Positions 38,366-50,407 of a DNA stretch of 64,000 nucleotides are shown piece after piece; position 1 is the first letter of the stretch; each line of letters starts with the position of its first letter. Origin of the DNA: Stratiolaelaps scimitus (taxonomy: Eukaryota; Arthropoda; Arachnida; Mesostigmata; Laelapidae); the NCBI GenBank assembly GCA_019614645.1, contig JABWDB010000001.1, positions 16,161,501 through 16,225,500 on the forward strand, written 5' to 3'. The notes beneath the pieces were generated by a model. The model made no database searches. It was not told the DNA's origin and saw only the letters and a list, made by a program, of their open reading frames with translations. The position numbers were made by a program, and so were the translations under genes.

Positions 38366-41300
38366 CTGTATACCTGCATACGTCTGTTTTTCTGTCCTCA
38401 CATACATGTAAATGGTCGTATACTCCCCGTGCTCTCGTTTTCTGACCATTCGGTATCACGCGACGTGAGAGCTTGAGCTATTCGAAAGGGAGCAGAACGA
38501 GTACGTAGCGAGCACTTTCCAACGCGGAATGCTGGGGTCGGCACTGGATTGCAGGGCAAATAGCAATTTTTCGTCATTACCTACATGCAGCGCTATGTGA
38601 GCATGGCCGGCATGTGGTGCACGCAAGGCAGGCGAATCGCTATCTGTGTGTGTGTATGTGCGCTTCTGTGTGATGTGAACCCTTCGGCTTTCGTTATGCG
38701 ATGCGGTGCTGGCGGGCGTGCCGCTTAACTTTTCGGACCGCGAGTCCGAATGTGCTTGTCTCTAGAAGAACGGTTTGCTGGAAACACCCCGGTCCCATGA
38801 AGCACACAAGGCACAAATGGAGCTGTTGTGTAGTGCTAGATCCGCGGCTAAACAGACTCATAATGGCCACGTGAAAACGGGTCTTTTATGAGCTTGTACA
38901 TATTAAGTGCTCCTGGACAAACGAATTTTTAGTAAAATCCCACTTCACTAAAATAAGTCCACTTTGAGTAATATTAGAAAATCTATTAGGAAATGTCTGA
39001 AAATACTTTTTTATTGGGAGAAGAAATATTAGCGTTATTAATTTTCATCAACGTACGAACGATTAATAAACTCAACCAAAGCGCTTACACCAAGTTCGGA
39101 AAACCTGGGAATTGTGGTTTCCTAAAAAGCAGCATAAATTTGAAATGATTTAATAATACCTCCTAATATTTGTTTATATATTTATTATGTTGGACAGTGT
39201 AAAAATAAATGTTATAATTATTATTATTATTAATATATCAGACCCGAAATTTATATCCTTCAATCGTCACTGTGCTGTACGTGGCCTGGTTCATCGCAGA
39301 GTACATCAGAGTAAGTGGTTTCTACATCGGCCCAATTTTGATTTACCTCGCAATTGAGAGCTTTTGCCTTCTAAAGCGACGGTTTGGTCGGCGCTTTATT
39401 TGGCTGCAGTTACTGATATCGTGAACTTAAATCACTTTCAAAATAACGCCCAATATACACTAGCGTTTCTTCCAAATCTGTAGCCAAATCTGAACTAGTA
39501 GCCACAAATGTTTATATCTCTCCATCAGAGATATAGTTCCGGGTCTACGAAGACTCCTTCCATGTCCTCCATATGTTATTATCATCAAATGTACATGCCA
39601 TTCATGACAGTTCATTAGTAGTACCACGTAAATAATTTATTTTACTTTGTCTCAAAGGTACATATTTATTTGTAGAATTTATTGTAGAATACGCCTAATT
39701 TCTAAGGTGTGCGAGGTCGTCAGCTTAGTGAGCAACATTTCTTCATTCATCTTAAATTTGCATTAAAACTCTTATTACTAGCAACATCGTGTAATTAAGG
39801 TGCTTGGCCTGACATACATTGTTGGTTTGATTTAAGGTGTTTCATTTTTACACTTTTGTAGCAACGAGGACCAAAACATAACACGAGTGCAGTAAGAGCA
39901 ACATACTTGAATAGGCTCTCCGGGTCTGTTTCGCTTCAAGGAGCAGAGGTTGGAAAATTATGCGATAACCGCGATCACTGACAAAGGAATCGCGAGCGGC
40001 TTTATGCATAAGTGAGCACCAGCGGACAAAGTACCTGCATGTTTATGCGTAGTTCAGGGATACCGAAACAGGAGATAATACAACGTAAAGTACTAGAATA
40101 ACAATCCTGAGCATCAAATCGGCAAGGCCGGTTTGAGGCATGCGTTCACAGAACGAGGTGAAACTGGTCGGCTGGATCGAGAAGTGGTCTGTCGGTGAGA
40201 AGGCACTGTGGTGGTGCTGGTGGTGGTAGCAAAAAGGACGAACGTGTTGGGTCTTCGGCGAGACAGAGACGCTAAGGATTCGGTGGATGGGAAAGCGCTC
40301 GGACAAGTGACAAGCGTTCCTCGACAAACCCGACGGGGCTAGGGTTCAACGAGGGTTCCTCCGTTGGTGCGTACAATACGATGGCCTATGTGCTCACATA
40401 CCCACGAACAGAAACATGACGAAGCAGCATAGGCGAGAAGGAGAACCGACGACATCCCTTCTTCAATGAGCGTCGTCATCGTCGTTGTGCCTCCACCGCT
40501 GTCGCGGCCATCGCAACCGCAGCAGCAGCAGCAGCTTGAATTGTCTCGCTTTCTAGAAGAACAGCCGGACGGCGGTCGCGCGGCCGTCGGCAGAGGTCGC
40601 CCCCTCTTACCGAACGGCCCGACCGCTTGCCTGCTCGTGCGCATACTTTCCTCCACACTACTATACATCTCTCCATACACGCGCTTGTATTCGTCCCTGC
40701 CGCCGCTGCTGCTTCTGCTTCTTCCTCTGCTGTGTTTGTTCAAAGCGCGAAGAATGATGATGCTGAGGCTAGGCAGCTCCATGGATGGCGTGACCAGACG
40801 AGGCAGGCCAACCTACTTTTTCCGCCGCCCCTGGCGTGATGGGATGACGTTCTCTACACAATGTGGCGTAGAACGTCTCTCTGGCCATTTTCTCGTACTC
40901 GACTAACCTCGAAGTGGTGGTGGTGGTGCTGGTGGCGGTGACGGCGGCGAAAAGGAGAAGCCCCCTTGTTCATCTCTGCCAAACCTCCTCCTTGGGCCGG
41001 AGGCACATTGTACACCTCAGTACCCCATCTCCCTCACAGACCCCTCCCCGCCTTCTAGAACAATACGACTCGTTCCGTTCATCCATTGCAAATCACGTCT
41101 TGATGAAGACTCGCTCCAGCCACGCGCTGGTTTAGTTTAACAGTTGGCGCCGCCATGAACGCCGAAATGGACTGCCCTCGACGTGCGAGGAGAAGGTGGT
41201 CAGGCCACCTCGCCATCGTCACGATGATTTGCTATGTTTGCGACCGAAACCGACATCGTTGAAGGCCGCCGTCTCGAATACACCCAAGCAAGCATAATTG

Positions 41301-43472
41301 CCAACGCGCCCACAATCTGTATGCGTGCGTGTGTGTGTGGGTGGGGGGGCTGGTCTGTGGATCTGCGCTTGTCTCCTTCTGATTGTATGCATCCATGACT
41401 GCTGCTTGAACGCTACTCGGGTGTGCGTAGCAGTTGCTAGGTGCGTGATGCACCTGCAAACGCGTGATGATGAGGAAGACGAGAAGAAAACGAGCTTTCC
41501 CTTTGAAAAAGCAGCACGAGCAGCCGCAACGCGAAGTGCGCGGTTTGCGGTTACGTCTCTCCTCGGGTACTGACCCCTACCGCTGCTCTTAAGACAACGA
41601 ACGTTACCGTCGCTCTGGGCACTTATCTCCATTAGCATTACTTAGAAGCAGGAGGCAAAAAGAACCGAAAAGACTCTCGTCAGCATGTGTGTATGACCAA
41701 GCGCGCGGGTGCAACGAGGGTCGGCCGCCTCCACAGCCACTTATGAAGCTTTGTTCCTGATGCTGATTATCCTCGGAGGTCGGGCAACCTGGCGTGCCGC
41801 CATTGAGCATTGAGGCCATGCGAATAACTAACTAAATACATATCACGAAGCAGCTACGACAGTAGCATCAACAATTGCCAAGAGAAGTAGAAGACGATTA
41901 CAAAACAAACGGTATTATGTACACATCACGTCCATCACGTATATGTATGTATATACTGCACCACTTGGCAACTTCTGTTAATTTAGTGGAGAAATTAACG
42001 ACAGTCTTAGCTATCTGTAAAAAAAGGTTCTTGCGAATGTATATATATATCTTATTGATATTTATTTTTTATATAATATATTTATCATTATTTTATTTTT
42101 TTAGTAGAGATATTACGTATTATGGGTACTTATGTTACATATATATATATATTCCCTGGTTTTATATATTCCGAATATACCCCTAGTGTACAAGTAAATT
42201 ATTCGTAGTAACGATGCAGCATGTGTGGCGTCTGTCACCGGTAACGACCGTATTCAGACGCCGTCTGCGGTCAAGATTTATGTTGTTGTTGCCCTGTCTT
42301 GTCTGCCCTCTGGTCACTCAAAACACAGTAGAAAATATACATGACAAATGTGATATGAACTCTCTTTTTCTTCCTATTCTATGCCGCGCGCACAGCATTA
42401 TATATATATATATATATATATATATCATGTACTTGTTCATGGCAACCGCCGTCAGAAGATAGTCTTGCTTAACTGTTTGATCTTACGTTCGCACCCAGAC
42501 GAAGGGTGCATGAAACCGGGGATTGAATGAAGTACAACCAGAGAACATGCGAAGACACACACTGTGTGTGCACAACAGGACTCTTCCCTGATGATAAACT
42601 GTTTTGAAGACAGATAACGTATTCAGACACGTGCACTACGAGGCGAGCAAAATTGACTATATTAATACGTATTATAGTCATTTTTCACAGCATGTTAACC
42701 ATGATGGTACGCTAGATATACATATAATACATAGTATGCTTGGTTCCTTCAGGCTCGGCCGCATGCAGAGCGGTCCAACATATGCGCGCCTGCCTTTGCG
42801 TCTTAAATATAAGGATCGGAAGTGATTACAACGAGCACTGAAACCTAGGAGTTCAGTGGTACCAAAGGAGTCAGTGATTGATTGCGTATATTATAGATAA
42901 ACAATTATCGAAAATATATCGAACATTCAAACAGTATTTAAATAGCATTTGATGTTTTCGATTAAAAGAAAACAATAGCGAACACGTTGCTGCATAGGTT
43001 TAAGCTTCCAGTATCATGCGAATCACAAACAAATCCAATATCATGTGAATCACAGACAAATCACCGGAATTGAGAAACGCTCGAACCTCTAAAAATATTC
43101 CATGCTGAAGACCGCTATTTACAACGACAGTCCAAAAATAATAGTTTTCATCATAATTTTGTTCATTCATAGTTTTCTCGTCAATAGTTCTGTCTTTGTC
43201 CATACAACATGTTTTTCATCGTATGACCTCAATTTTAATTAGAACATTCTCGATAAAATTACTTTGAACGGATGACGGAGGAATGTAATGCTGAATTTGA
43301 TGTAGTTATCTCTTAAATTATAGTTACTGGTAAAGACTGATTTGCGAACATGCGATGCACGTGATGTTTGCGTATGCTTGAGTGTGCCGATCCTTTTGAG
43401 GCACTCGTAGTCGTTTTCAAACCTTTGGGATTTTTTGCCAGGCGTGAAGGATTATTCTTCAACGATACTCAC
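38366..43472. other. Non-coding interval, no gene recognised
   Basis: AT-rich at 38.9-40.0 and 41.9-43.4 kb, with a short AAT/ATT run at 39216-39232. A GC-rich island at about 40.3-41.8 kb carries CAG repeats near 40520 and biased frames on both strands. Confidence 0.5.
42399..42425. repeat. (TA)n microsatellite
   Basis: About thirteen TA units. A shorter run lies at about 42138-42152. Confidence 0.95.
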
Positions 43473-43634
43473 CCTATGCACCTTGTCTGCGTTCCCTGCG
43501 ACGTCCCACAAAGCATTCGCTAGCAAGTGTTCGACAATATTCTGGTCTGAAATGCTCACATCGACATGCCGTTTATAGCCCAGACGGTAAACGTCATTAT
43601 GGGAAGGGCCTTCACACCTTATTTGGAGCATCCC
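43473..43634 (-). CDS. Protein tyrosine phosphatase-like exon (C-terminal part of domain)
   Basis: An open frame ending at a strong donor, CATAGG|GTGAGTAT. Its order of motifs is that of the end of a classical PTP domain: GMLQIRCEG (compare the AML..I..E helix after the active site), NDVY (compare VDIY), and ISDQNIVEHLLANALWDVAG (compare TEDQYIFIHDALLEAVxxGN). In the family this helix closes the domain. The spacing between the DVY and DQ blocks is about four residues shorter than usual and the R..MVQT segment is weak. The acceptor is uncertain; GGCCGAAG just before 43634 is the best placed. Together with the exon at 47.4-47.7 kb on the same strand it forms a collinear pair. An alternative reading as a MIB/HERC2-like segment (GPSHNDVYRLGYK) was considered. 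Confidence 0.4.
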
Positions 43635-45228
43635 TTCGGCCACGACGTTGTTTCACATAGCACAGAGTCAATATCTCGCATTATATTGAGAGAAGTGTAA
43701 TGGGTGGGAAATACCAAACAGTACTCCAGCTGGACGGGAGATAATGTGTGGAATTATAATAATGGGCTGTGTATATTATGTTCAAGTACACATAAATAAT
43801 CAAGAGTGGCCATCTGATCAGCGTGCAGGCAGCTTCGAGTACCGCCGACCGTACAACAGCGCTTCAAACCATCCCTGCCTTATCCTAAACCTGCAGTGCG
43901 AGGACGTCAATTGATGCTCAATCGATGTCGCATCATTGTTGATTTCCACTTTTGCCAATACGGGAGCCTCTTCTAACCGACCAATTCACCTGCTACCCCC
44001 GTATCGTGTTTGCGTTCAACAAAACCATTCGTCTGCATCCCAAGCTGAGACGACAAAAAGAAAAATTATCTGCGCTGCATGATTCCAGAGTTGTTAGGTA
44101 GGCTCTAGGTATACAGTGGTGTCGGAGCGAGCAGCTGCCGTACGAAGGTAACTGAAGCGCGAATTCTTCTCCGTTTCATCATTTTGCTCCTTTGCTCTTT
44201 CCGTTATCTTGCACAGGAGAGGTACACGAGGCACTCACGCAGGCCCGATGCCCCACTAAGAGCACTAAGCACGAGAAGCATTGCAGCGCCATGCTGCCAG
44301 CCAGCCAGCAAGCCAGTGAATCTTCGACTAACTTGTCTCCGCCGTTCAATATGTCACCGAATCGCCGCCGCAAAATTTCCGCGCGAAGAATTAGAAGGGA
44401 ACTTATTTCTGTCGTCGATACAGCCGCAGAGATGACGCGGTGTCGAGCGGAGTGAGAAAGAAATAGGGAAGTGTCTGTGTGTGGATGAGAGATCCGGGGA
44501 TGGTGGGGACAAATAGAAACAATCGTATCGTCGTCGACGGGTTTTGCGTCCTCGTGAAGCAAACGGTTTTGTGCGCTGCTGGCGGTGAGGGCGCTAGCGA
44601 TGTGAATGCTCGGCAGGACGACGCCGCTACCTACCCCTCAACCCTTAAATTCGCGATGTGCTACCCCATACTTCCTATTTTATTCGAAGGACGCACCGCC
44701 CCCGTGACTTTGCTGGGCTGGATGGCTTGCACCCAAGCTCCGTTTCGCCGTCTCTCTCGATTTCCTTCAGAGCTGAGCTCCCTGCCGATCTGCAGAGAGA
44801 CAAAAGTTGCCCCCCACCGCCGCCGCCGCCCACCACAGAACAAGCAAGAGCAAGGGGAGCGCAATTTTTGGCAACTCGATGGAGGTAGAGGAGGAAACGG
44901 AGAGACTACGGTATGGGCAGGGGAAGCGGGGGTGATATGAGGGAGCGGGAAATTTGTGGAGCTTTTCTACCGAATCGCCGTTCTCCCCACGCATCTCTCT
45001 GGCTCAACCTCTGCGAAACTGGTGGGTGGCGAACGGGGGAGAGGATTTTCAGCTTCGTCCGTTGCTATCCTCACCGTAGTCGGAGGGTACTCGGGCGCGT
45101 TCTCGACTCGACGCTTCGCCGACTCTCCTCTTGTTCTCAGCACGGCTCGTCGACAGACGGTGTTGGTGTCCCCTCCGTAGACTACTTACTACCAAGCAGC
45201 ATCCGAGTACTACTACCACTACTACGAA

Positions 45229-45249
45229 AGAGAGAGAGAGAGAGAGAGA
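45229..45249. repeat. (GA)n microsatellite
   Basis: About ten GA units in a GC-rich island. Confidence 0.95.
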
Positions 45250-46453
45250 TAGTCGCTCATAGTCTGCCGGGTGCTTTCTTTTCCTTCTTCCGAGTGCCTT
45301 CCGACAGACACGAGCAAGAGCAGCAGCAGCAGCAGTACCAGTAGCACGGCAGCAAGCGACAACCTCATCTACGAGAAGAACGAAGAGCCAGCGAGCATTG
45401 AGTGGAAGGACTGAGAGTCGAAGGCAATCGCGTTACGTCCGCATGGCCAGACTCGCTCCCAATTAGACAACGGCGAAGAAGAATGAGATAATTTTGCCGG
45501 CGAACCAGCGGCGGCTGTAGTACCAACGACGTACTACCACTACGACTAGGACGACAACTTCACCGCTTCTTCCAAAGCAGCAGCAGTGTACGGTCCGGCT
45601 ATCGCCGCGATCCGACTCCAACGAGACGAAAACGACGCCAGGGCTCGAGGCATGGCTTGCCCAATGTCTTCTTGGTGTCCTCGAGGAGAAGGTCTTCTCC
45701 TGGCCCTCGTCTGCGAAGGCAGATAGAACGATGGCTTCGGCTGGTACGTCGTGCCATGCCCGTGACTGCCTCGCGCGAGGGGAACTACGAGCGGACGAGA
45801 AAGAGGTTGGTGAATGCGGGAGGTGCCACCCTAACGACGATAGCCCCAATACGCATAGGGCTTTGGGCTGTTCCCGTAGCTATCGAGGGTGCCACAGAGC
45901 AATCACGTCCCGTTTGGTCAGGTTCGAGTAAAAACGGGGGCAGGGGATGTTTCAGAGAAAACTGAACGCCCCGCTGCCGGCGGCAATTTCAGTCCCCGAC
46001 ATGAGCAGAAGAATCCATGGGCACCGCTAGATGAACTTCTATGTACCCCTGCCATAAGTTGATATGACGATGTAAATGTGTATAATATATACGTGTGAGC
46101 TAATACGCGTACACGTAAAATAGACGATCGCTATGGAATTATAAACGAGCTGATGAACAACAGGTTCGTTGTGGCTTGCAATGGCATTCAATAAAGCCAC
46201 AGCTCATTTACAAAGCCCTTTGCAAAGGATTTGACACAGAAAAATAATGCCGTTCGAACGGAGATGGGAAATTCCGGCTGCTTTTGATGCCGCTACGATC
46301 CGATTGACGCTGTGAACAGATACAAAAGAACATCTACTTCCTCATTAGCATGTCTAGTTTTATTTTCATTTCAAACTCATTGAGTTATGTATGAATTCAT
46401 TCTACTACTATAGATCAGTCTCGCATTTATTCCTTTTCTAAAATTGCTCACAG

Positions 46454-46686
46454 CAGCCATGAACCGTTTTCGGGCTCAGGATAGTAGTAGGCTGCGCAAC
46501 CAGAATCCACCGGGCCGTGGTCATTTTGACGATCGCTACCCATCAGAGAAGGTCCGTCTCACAAACTTAGCTAACACAACCACACTCAGTCAAGCACCAG
46601 ATCCGGCAATGAACAATTCCTCGCAATGCTCACAGTTCTCGAATACGGAAAATAGCATCTATCGAAGAACTATCTCGAAATTCTGA
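46454..46686 (+). CDS. Unidentified plus-strand exon-like frame, 75 codons from ATG
   Basis: Preceded by a well-formed acceptor: a pyrimidine-rich stretch CCTTTTCTAAAATTGCTCACAG with a branch-point-like CTAAAAT. The frame runs to a TGA at 46684. An ATG at 46459 gives MNRFRAQDSSRLRNQNPPGR and then a Ser/Asn/Thr/Gln-rich tail ending YRRTISKF. No domain, signal peptide or membrane segment is visible; it looks like a disordered terminus. It could be a last coding exon read from the acceptor or a short first one. No AATAAA signal follows closely. It lies opposite the interval between the two PTP-like exons. Confidence 0.28.
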
Positions 46687-47426
46687 TTCAACCTTGCAGA
46701 CGAATTGCCAACACATGTCTTTTGCTGGTTAATCTTACAATGCTAGAGAAAATATTTGCATGGCGCAGCTGACGCCTGGTAGCCAGTGCATTTTATGATC
46801 GACAGAAACATCAGTTGAGATACGCGAGAAGGGCAGGCTATATGCAGTCGTCGCCAGCGGGGACACTGAGAAATTGCATTCAGTTATTCAATTATTTTTT
46901 TTTCCTTAATTTATGATAAGCAGACGCGAGAGAGGCTGAAAGCATAAAGTAGCGGAGTTGGCTGCCGATGACGGACGAGCTGGCAAGGATGTCATGGACA
47001 GACGCCCATCGGGTGTCGATGACGAGGTGAAGCAGATAGATCATCACATGTCAACTTGCGGTTGGCGGTTTTAGAAAACCCAAGCTTGGCAAGTGATGTG
47101 TTCAGATATAATGCGCGGAGCTAGGATGTCTTATTTTTTACCCCAGTACTGGAACGTTGAGAAATAGGTGACGCGAGCGAGTTATACCTAGGAGGTGAGA
47201 GTTATTAAAGAGATTTAATATAATATCGCCTTTGCTAGAGAGGTACCTGATAGATTGACTATTTGCTACAGGCCTGGGAAGCTTGGAATGCCTAAATGAG
47301 GACTAATTGCTTTTTTTCATATTTGATACACGCAACTGTGATGCAAGGCTCTATGTCAAGTAAATTCGCAGCTTCACCGGTTAATGACTGTTCGTTAGGT
47401 TAGAATTCTTAAATGTTCGCTTAGAC

Positions 47427-47660
47427 CATGAACACAGTTGATGGGCCTTCCAAACCACTCGTCCATTCGAAAATGACAGCTGACCTGTCGGCGTGTTCCG
47501 GGGTGCTAGCGTTTGAGGGGTTCGCCTCATAATGTTGAATGTCGTAAACGACTTTTATTCCCATGCGAGCATGAATAATCGTTGCCAAAAAATGTCTCGT
47601 GTCCATAATCACGTCCACATTTCCATAACGCTCACCGTCCTCTGGCCAAACTGTTAGCTT
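47427..47660 (-). CDS. Protein tyrosine phosphatase-like exon (WP..G to WPD-loop region)
   Basis: Frame opening after CTCAAGCAG at 47661. KLTVWPEDGERYGNVDV fits the KC.QYWP..G..YG.I.V block of classical PTP domains. IKVVYDIQHYEANPSNASTPEHADRSA fits the R.[23 protein letters not shown] block that contains the WPD loop. The loop tryptophan and aspartate are replaced (NPS where WPD is expected), so the general acid is missing, as in many inactive second (D2) domains of receptor PTPs. The segment ends in GPSTVFM just where the family reads GPIVVH before the catalytic HCxxGxxR, with a weak donor (ATG|GTCTAAG). It lies 3.8 kb upstream of the matching C-terminal piece. It could be a pseudophosphatase exon or a decaying copy. 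The resemblance was judged by eye. Confidence 0.42.
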
Positions 47661-48642
47661 CTGCTTGAGTCGTTTACAGTGCCTCCATCACAAAATGCCC
47701 GTCAGGTCAGTTCAGCCTGAGAAAAGCCTCCAGACGCGTTCGATGTCAGCGGTACACTGCGCGTAGCCTCGCTTTTCACGAAACGACAACCAACCCTGTT
47801 AAGGCCGAGACTGACACATCATGCTCCACGTCCGTGCGTTGTGTCTCCATCTACGTGGTCCCTCGCTCCATTAAGATGCACTCAAAGCTCCCTTTATTTC
47901 CTTCTCCGTTATGGCACATCGGCCTCATCGCCAATGAGTTAAGGGGCTACGAGAAGGTGGCTTACGAACGCTTCTCGCAACGGCCTCATCCAGGCCGCGC
48001 TGAGACAGAAAAGCAGAAATGGCGAAAGGGCAATGAAGGACGTCTTCAATTTGTTGTCTAGTTGGGCCTGCTGGCACTGGCCCCGCGTCGAACAGGCCAC
48101 TGCTGAAGATGGCTGCATTAGGACGGCGCGGCAGAGCGGATACGGAAACATCACCGTTGCACTGGCTGCATTAGCGTCTATTATATTTCCGAATACATAC
48201 ACAAACATAGACATAGTTATTTTCACACATCAAATCACAGTTAAGGAACATCAATTTAGCTAAAACGACAGCACTACCGAGACCCGCTCACAGCAGGCTG
48301 TACGATACTAATGATATTAATAATAGATAAGCTATGGACAAGCACATTTGGTTCAGTTCAGAAGCGCATGAAAGTTAAGGCAGGGACCACTCAGAATCTA
48401 CACAATTAAAGACTGCAACGTTAGTCTCGTTTATAGGAAAATTAGCATGAAATCAATTAGCTATGGTAATGCTAAATTATATGAATCTTTTAGCATGATC
48501 CGCAATGATGGCACTGTAGTAGATATTATGATAGGAATACAAATATTTACAATTTTCCCGTAGTGTGTGGTTGGAGCGGGTCTTGGGTGTTCCATGGAAC
48601 ACCACGCCATTAAGGACCGATGCTGATGATGGTTACACTCAC

Positions 48643-48680
48643 CATTCATCTGGCTTCGTCACTGCGTCGTGGCAGAGATC
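48643..48680 (-). CDS. Possible 38-nt microexon
   Basis: TCGTTTACAG lies immediately upstream and ATG|GTGAGTGT immediately downstream, both close to consensus and only 38 bases apart. One frame reads DLCHDAVTKPDE; one of the other two meets a stop. It lies on the strand of the PTP-like exons, about 1 kb upstream of the one at 47.4-47.7 kb, but its peptide does not match a PTP block. A chance pair of splice motifs is quite possible. Confidence 0.2.
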
Positions 48681-49905
48681 CTGTAAACGACATCACTCCG
48701 AAGAGAACCGTTAAACACTCTGCTGACCAGTAGCTCACTCTCGTAAACGATTTATCTAAAACGACCTGACGGTGCTAGAATGTTAGAAACGTCAACTGTG
48801 GGTTGCTTGAACCCAGTCATTTTTTGCAGTTCGAGGTAGGCATAAGTTCCCTTATGAGGGGGGGTGCCCTTGTGGTACTAGTTAATGGCTAATGGCGATA
48901 ACGACAGCCCACACTGACAACTTCCCGGTGAAGTGGTGGTCTACGCACACATTTCATTAAATGAAACTGTACTCCCAATCAGTAGAGCATAATCGTTGCA
49001 GTGTCGATCCCCTTCCAAAAGCAACTGATATTCAACAAACTGAAACGACGACCTGTGATTGAGTCAACCAAGGCTGGACATGGTGCTTAAGCTACGGCCA
49101 CCGGACGGGTGGTTACATATAACAAAGTTTTCAGGCAACTTGGCAAAGCCAGCGAGTGCCTCTACAGTGCAGCTACCGGCTGAAAACGAAACTGAGAGGA
49201 GAGCTGAGACCGCTCTACCTACCGTGGCAGACAACGAGCATCAGACGGAAAGTGGGTGGCCGACGACCGCGTGTATCTGAAGTGTTTGGAAGTAAAGCCG
49301 ATGAGAGGAGAGGGCCCAGGAGTTCTTTGTGGTCAGCACTGAGCCGGGGGTTCGATTTGGGGCTGGTGCCATTGCTGCTGCTACCGGCTGTGGGTGTTGC
49401 GGAGTTTGGGCGTGCTCACAAGGAGGTAGCATCTGTCAGCTGGAACTGCGCAGCAGTAGCAGCACAAGCAGTAACAGCAGCAGCAGTAGCACAACAGCAA
49501 TTCACCACTCGAGTGCAGTCTAGTGCAGCACTGGGCAGGCTTCACTTTCCTCACTGAGGCTCGCAGCCGCAAACAGGCATGTCACGGGCGGGAGCCCGCT
49601 ATCTCCCTAAGGCTGGCTTCGTGCCGTTGTGAACGTCGACACACGAAGCCCTGGGCCGTCAGTGAGATTCAGTGAGAAAAGGAGAAGCGGATGGACGTAC
49701 GTTCGTTGGAGGGAGAAGCCAGAGGGAGACAAGGGACCGTGGCGAGGATACAAGCTAACGGCGGGCTTGCTTGGCTGGTTATAGAGAGCCAGCGAGCTCG
49801 GCGGTTGCGGCAGAAACGGCTGCTGCTTTGCTTCAGAAACGGCGCCCGTCGAGCTCGACTGACGACTGGTCGACGGACGGAATCCGTCGTCTTCGAAAGC
49901 TGCTA

Positions 49906-49928
49906 CCGCCGCCGCCGCCGCCGCCGCC
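49906..49928. repeat. (GCC)n tract
   Basis: Seven GCC units; read in reverse they give poly-Ala. Confidence 0.95.
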
Positions 49929-50372
49929 TTCATAGCCATAGCCGGTAGCAGGGCTGCCGGACGGGGAGTGGGACGCGCTGTGGGGTTCGACGGCAGCCTT
50001 TCAGAACGCCACTTCTCCGTCCCTGCCTCTCCCTGCTTTATGCGATGGCCACGACCGCCACCAGCGGGCAACAGTACTAGCGGCGGTTACTGGGGCTACC
50101 AGGGAGGCCTAGCAGCCTGTGAGCCTCCGCCCCCCCAGGCCGACAGTCGAACGGCCCGTGAGGCCGCAAGCGGACCACTGCCGGGCTGCTTTCGGCTAAT
50201 CCTATTACAGTAACAATATTATCCACCTGCCTCAGCAGGCCGCAGCGGTGCCCCTCCACAGCCGCTAGCCCTCCGAGCAGACCAGGGCGGCCCGGGCCAG
50301 CCCAACCACCACCGCCACCACTACGGCCATCACCACCACCGCTACCAACTGTGTTCCCCGTCCCAGTTTACC

Positions 50373-50407
50373 GGTGGTGGCGGCGGCGGCGGCGGCGGCG
50401 GTGGCCG
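50373..50407. repeat. (GGC/GGT)n tract
   Basis: About nine GGC units flanked by GGT; read in reverse they give poly-Pro. Confidence 0.95.

Larger units (their letters stand above)
43635..47426 (-). other. Interval where a PTP active-site exon would be expected
   Basis: If the two PTP-like exons belong to one gene, an exon with HCxxGxGRTG should lie here on the minus strand. I found none. The GC-rich island at 44.2-46.0 kb has only biased frames, (GA)n at 45229-45249 and CAG/CAGTA repeats near 45320-45342. The interval also holds a plus-strand exon-like frame at 46.45 kb. Confidence 0.4.

Noticed and set aside
43860..43910. Minus-strand HCRFRIRQG as a possible PTP active site (HCxxGxGR)
   Set aside because: Neither glycine nor the arginine spacing fits, the preceding residues do not match, and the frame stops before joining the exon at 43634.
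46981..47060. Minus-strand frame MIYLLHLVIDTRWASVHD as a missing PTP exon
   Set aside because: The order of motifs is wrong and there is no catalytic cysteine; probably chance.
49000..49030. CAGTAGAGCATAATCG...GTCGATCCCC as a tRNA
   Set aside because: The two box-like motifs are too close together and no cloverleaf can be drawn.
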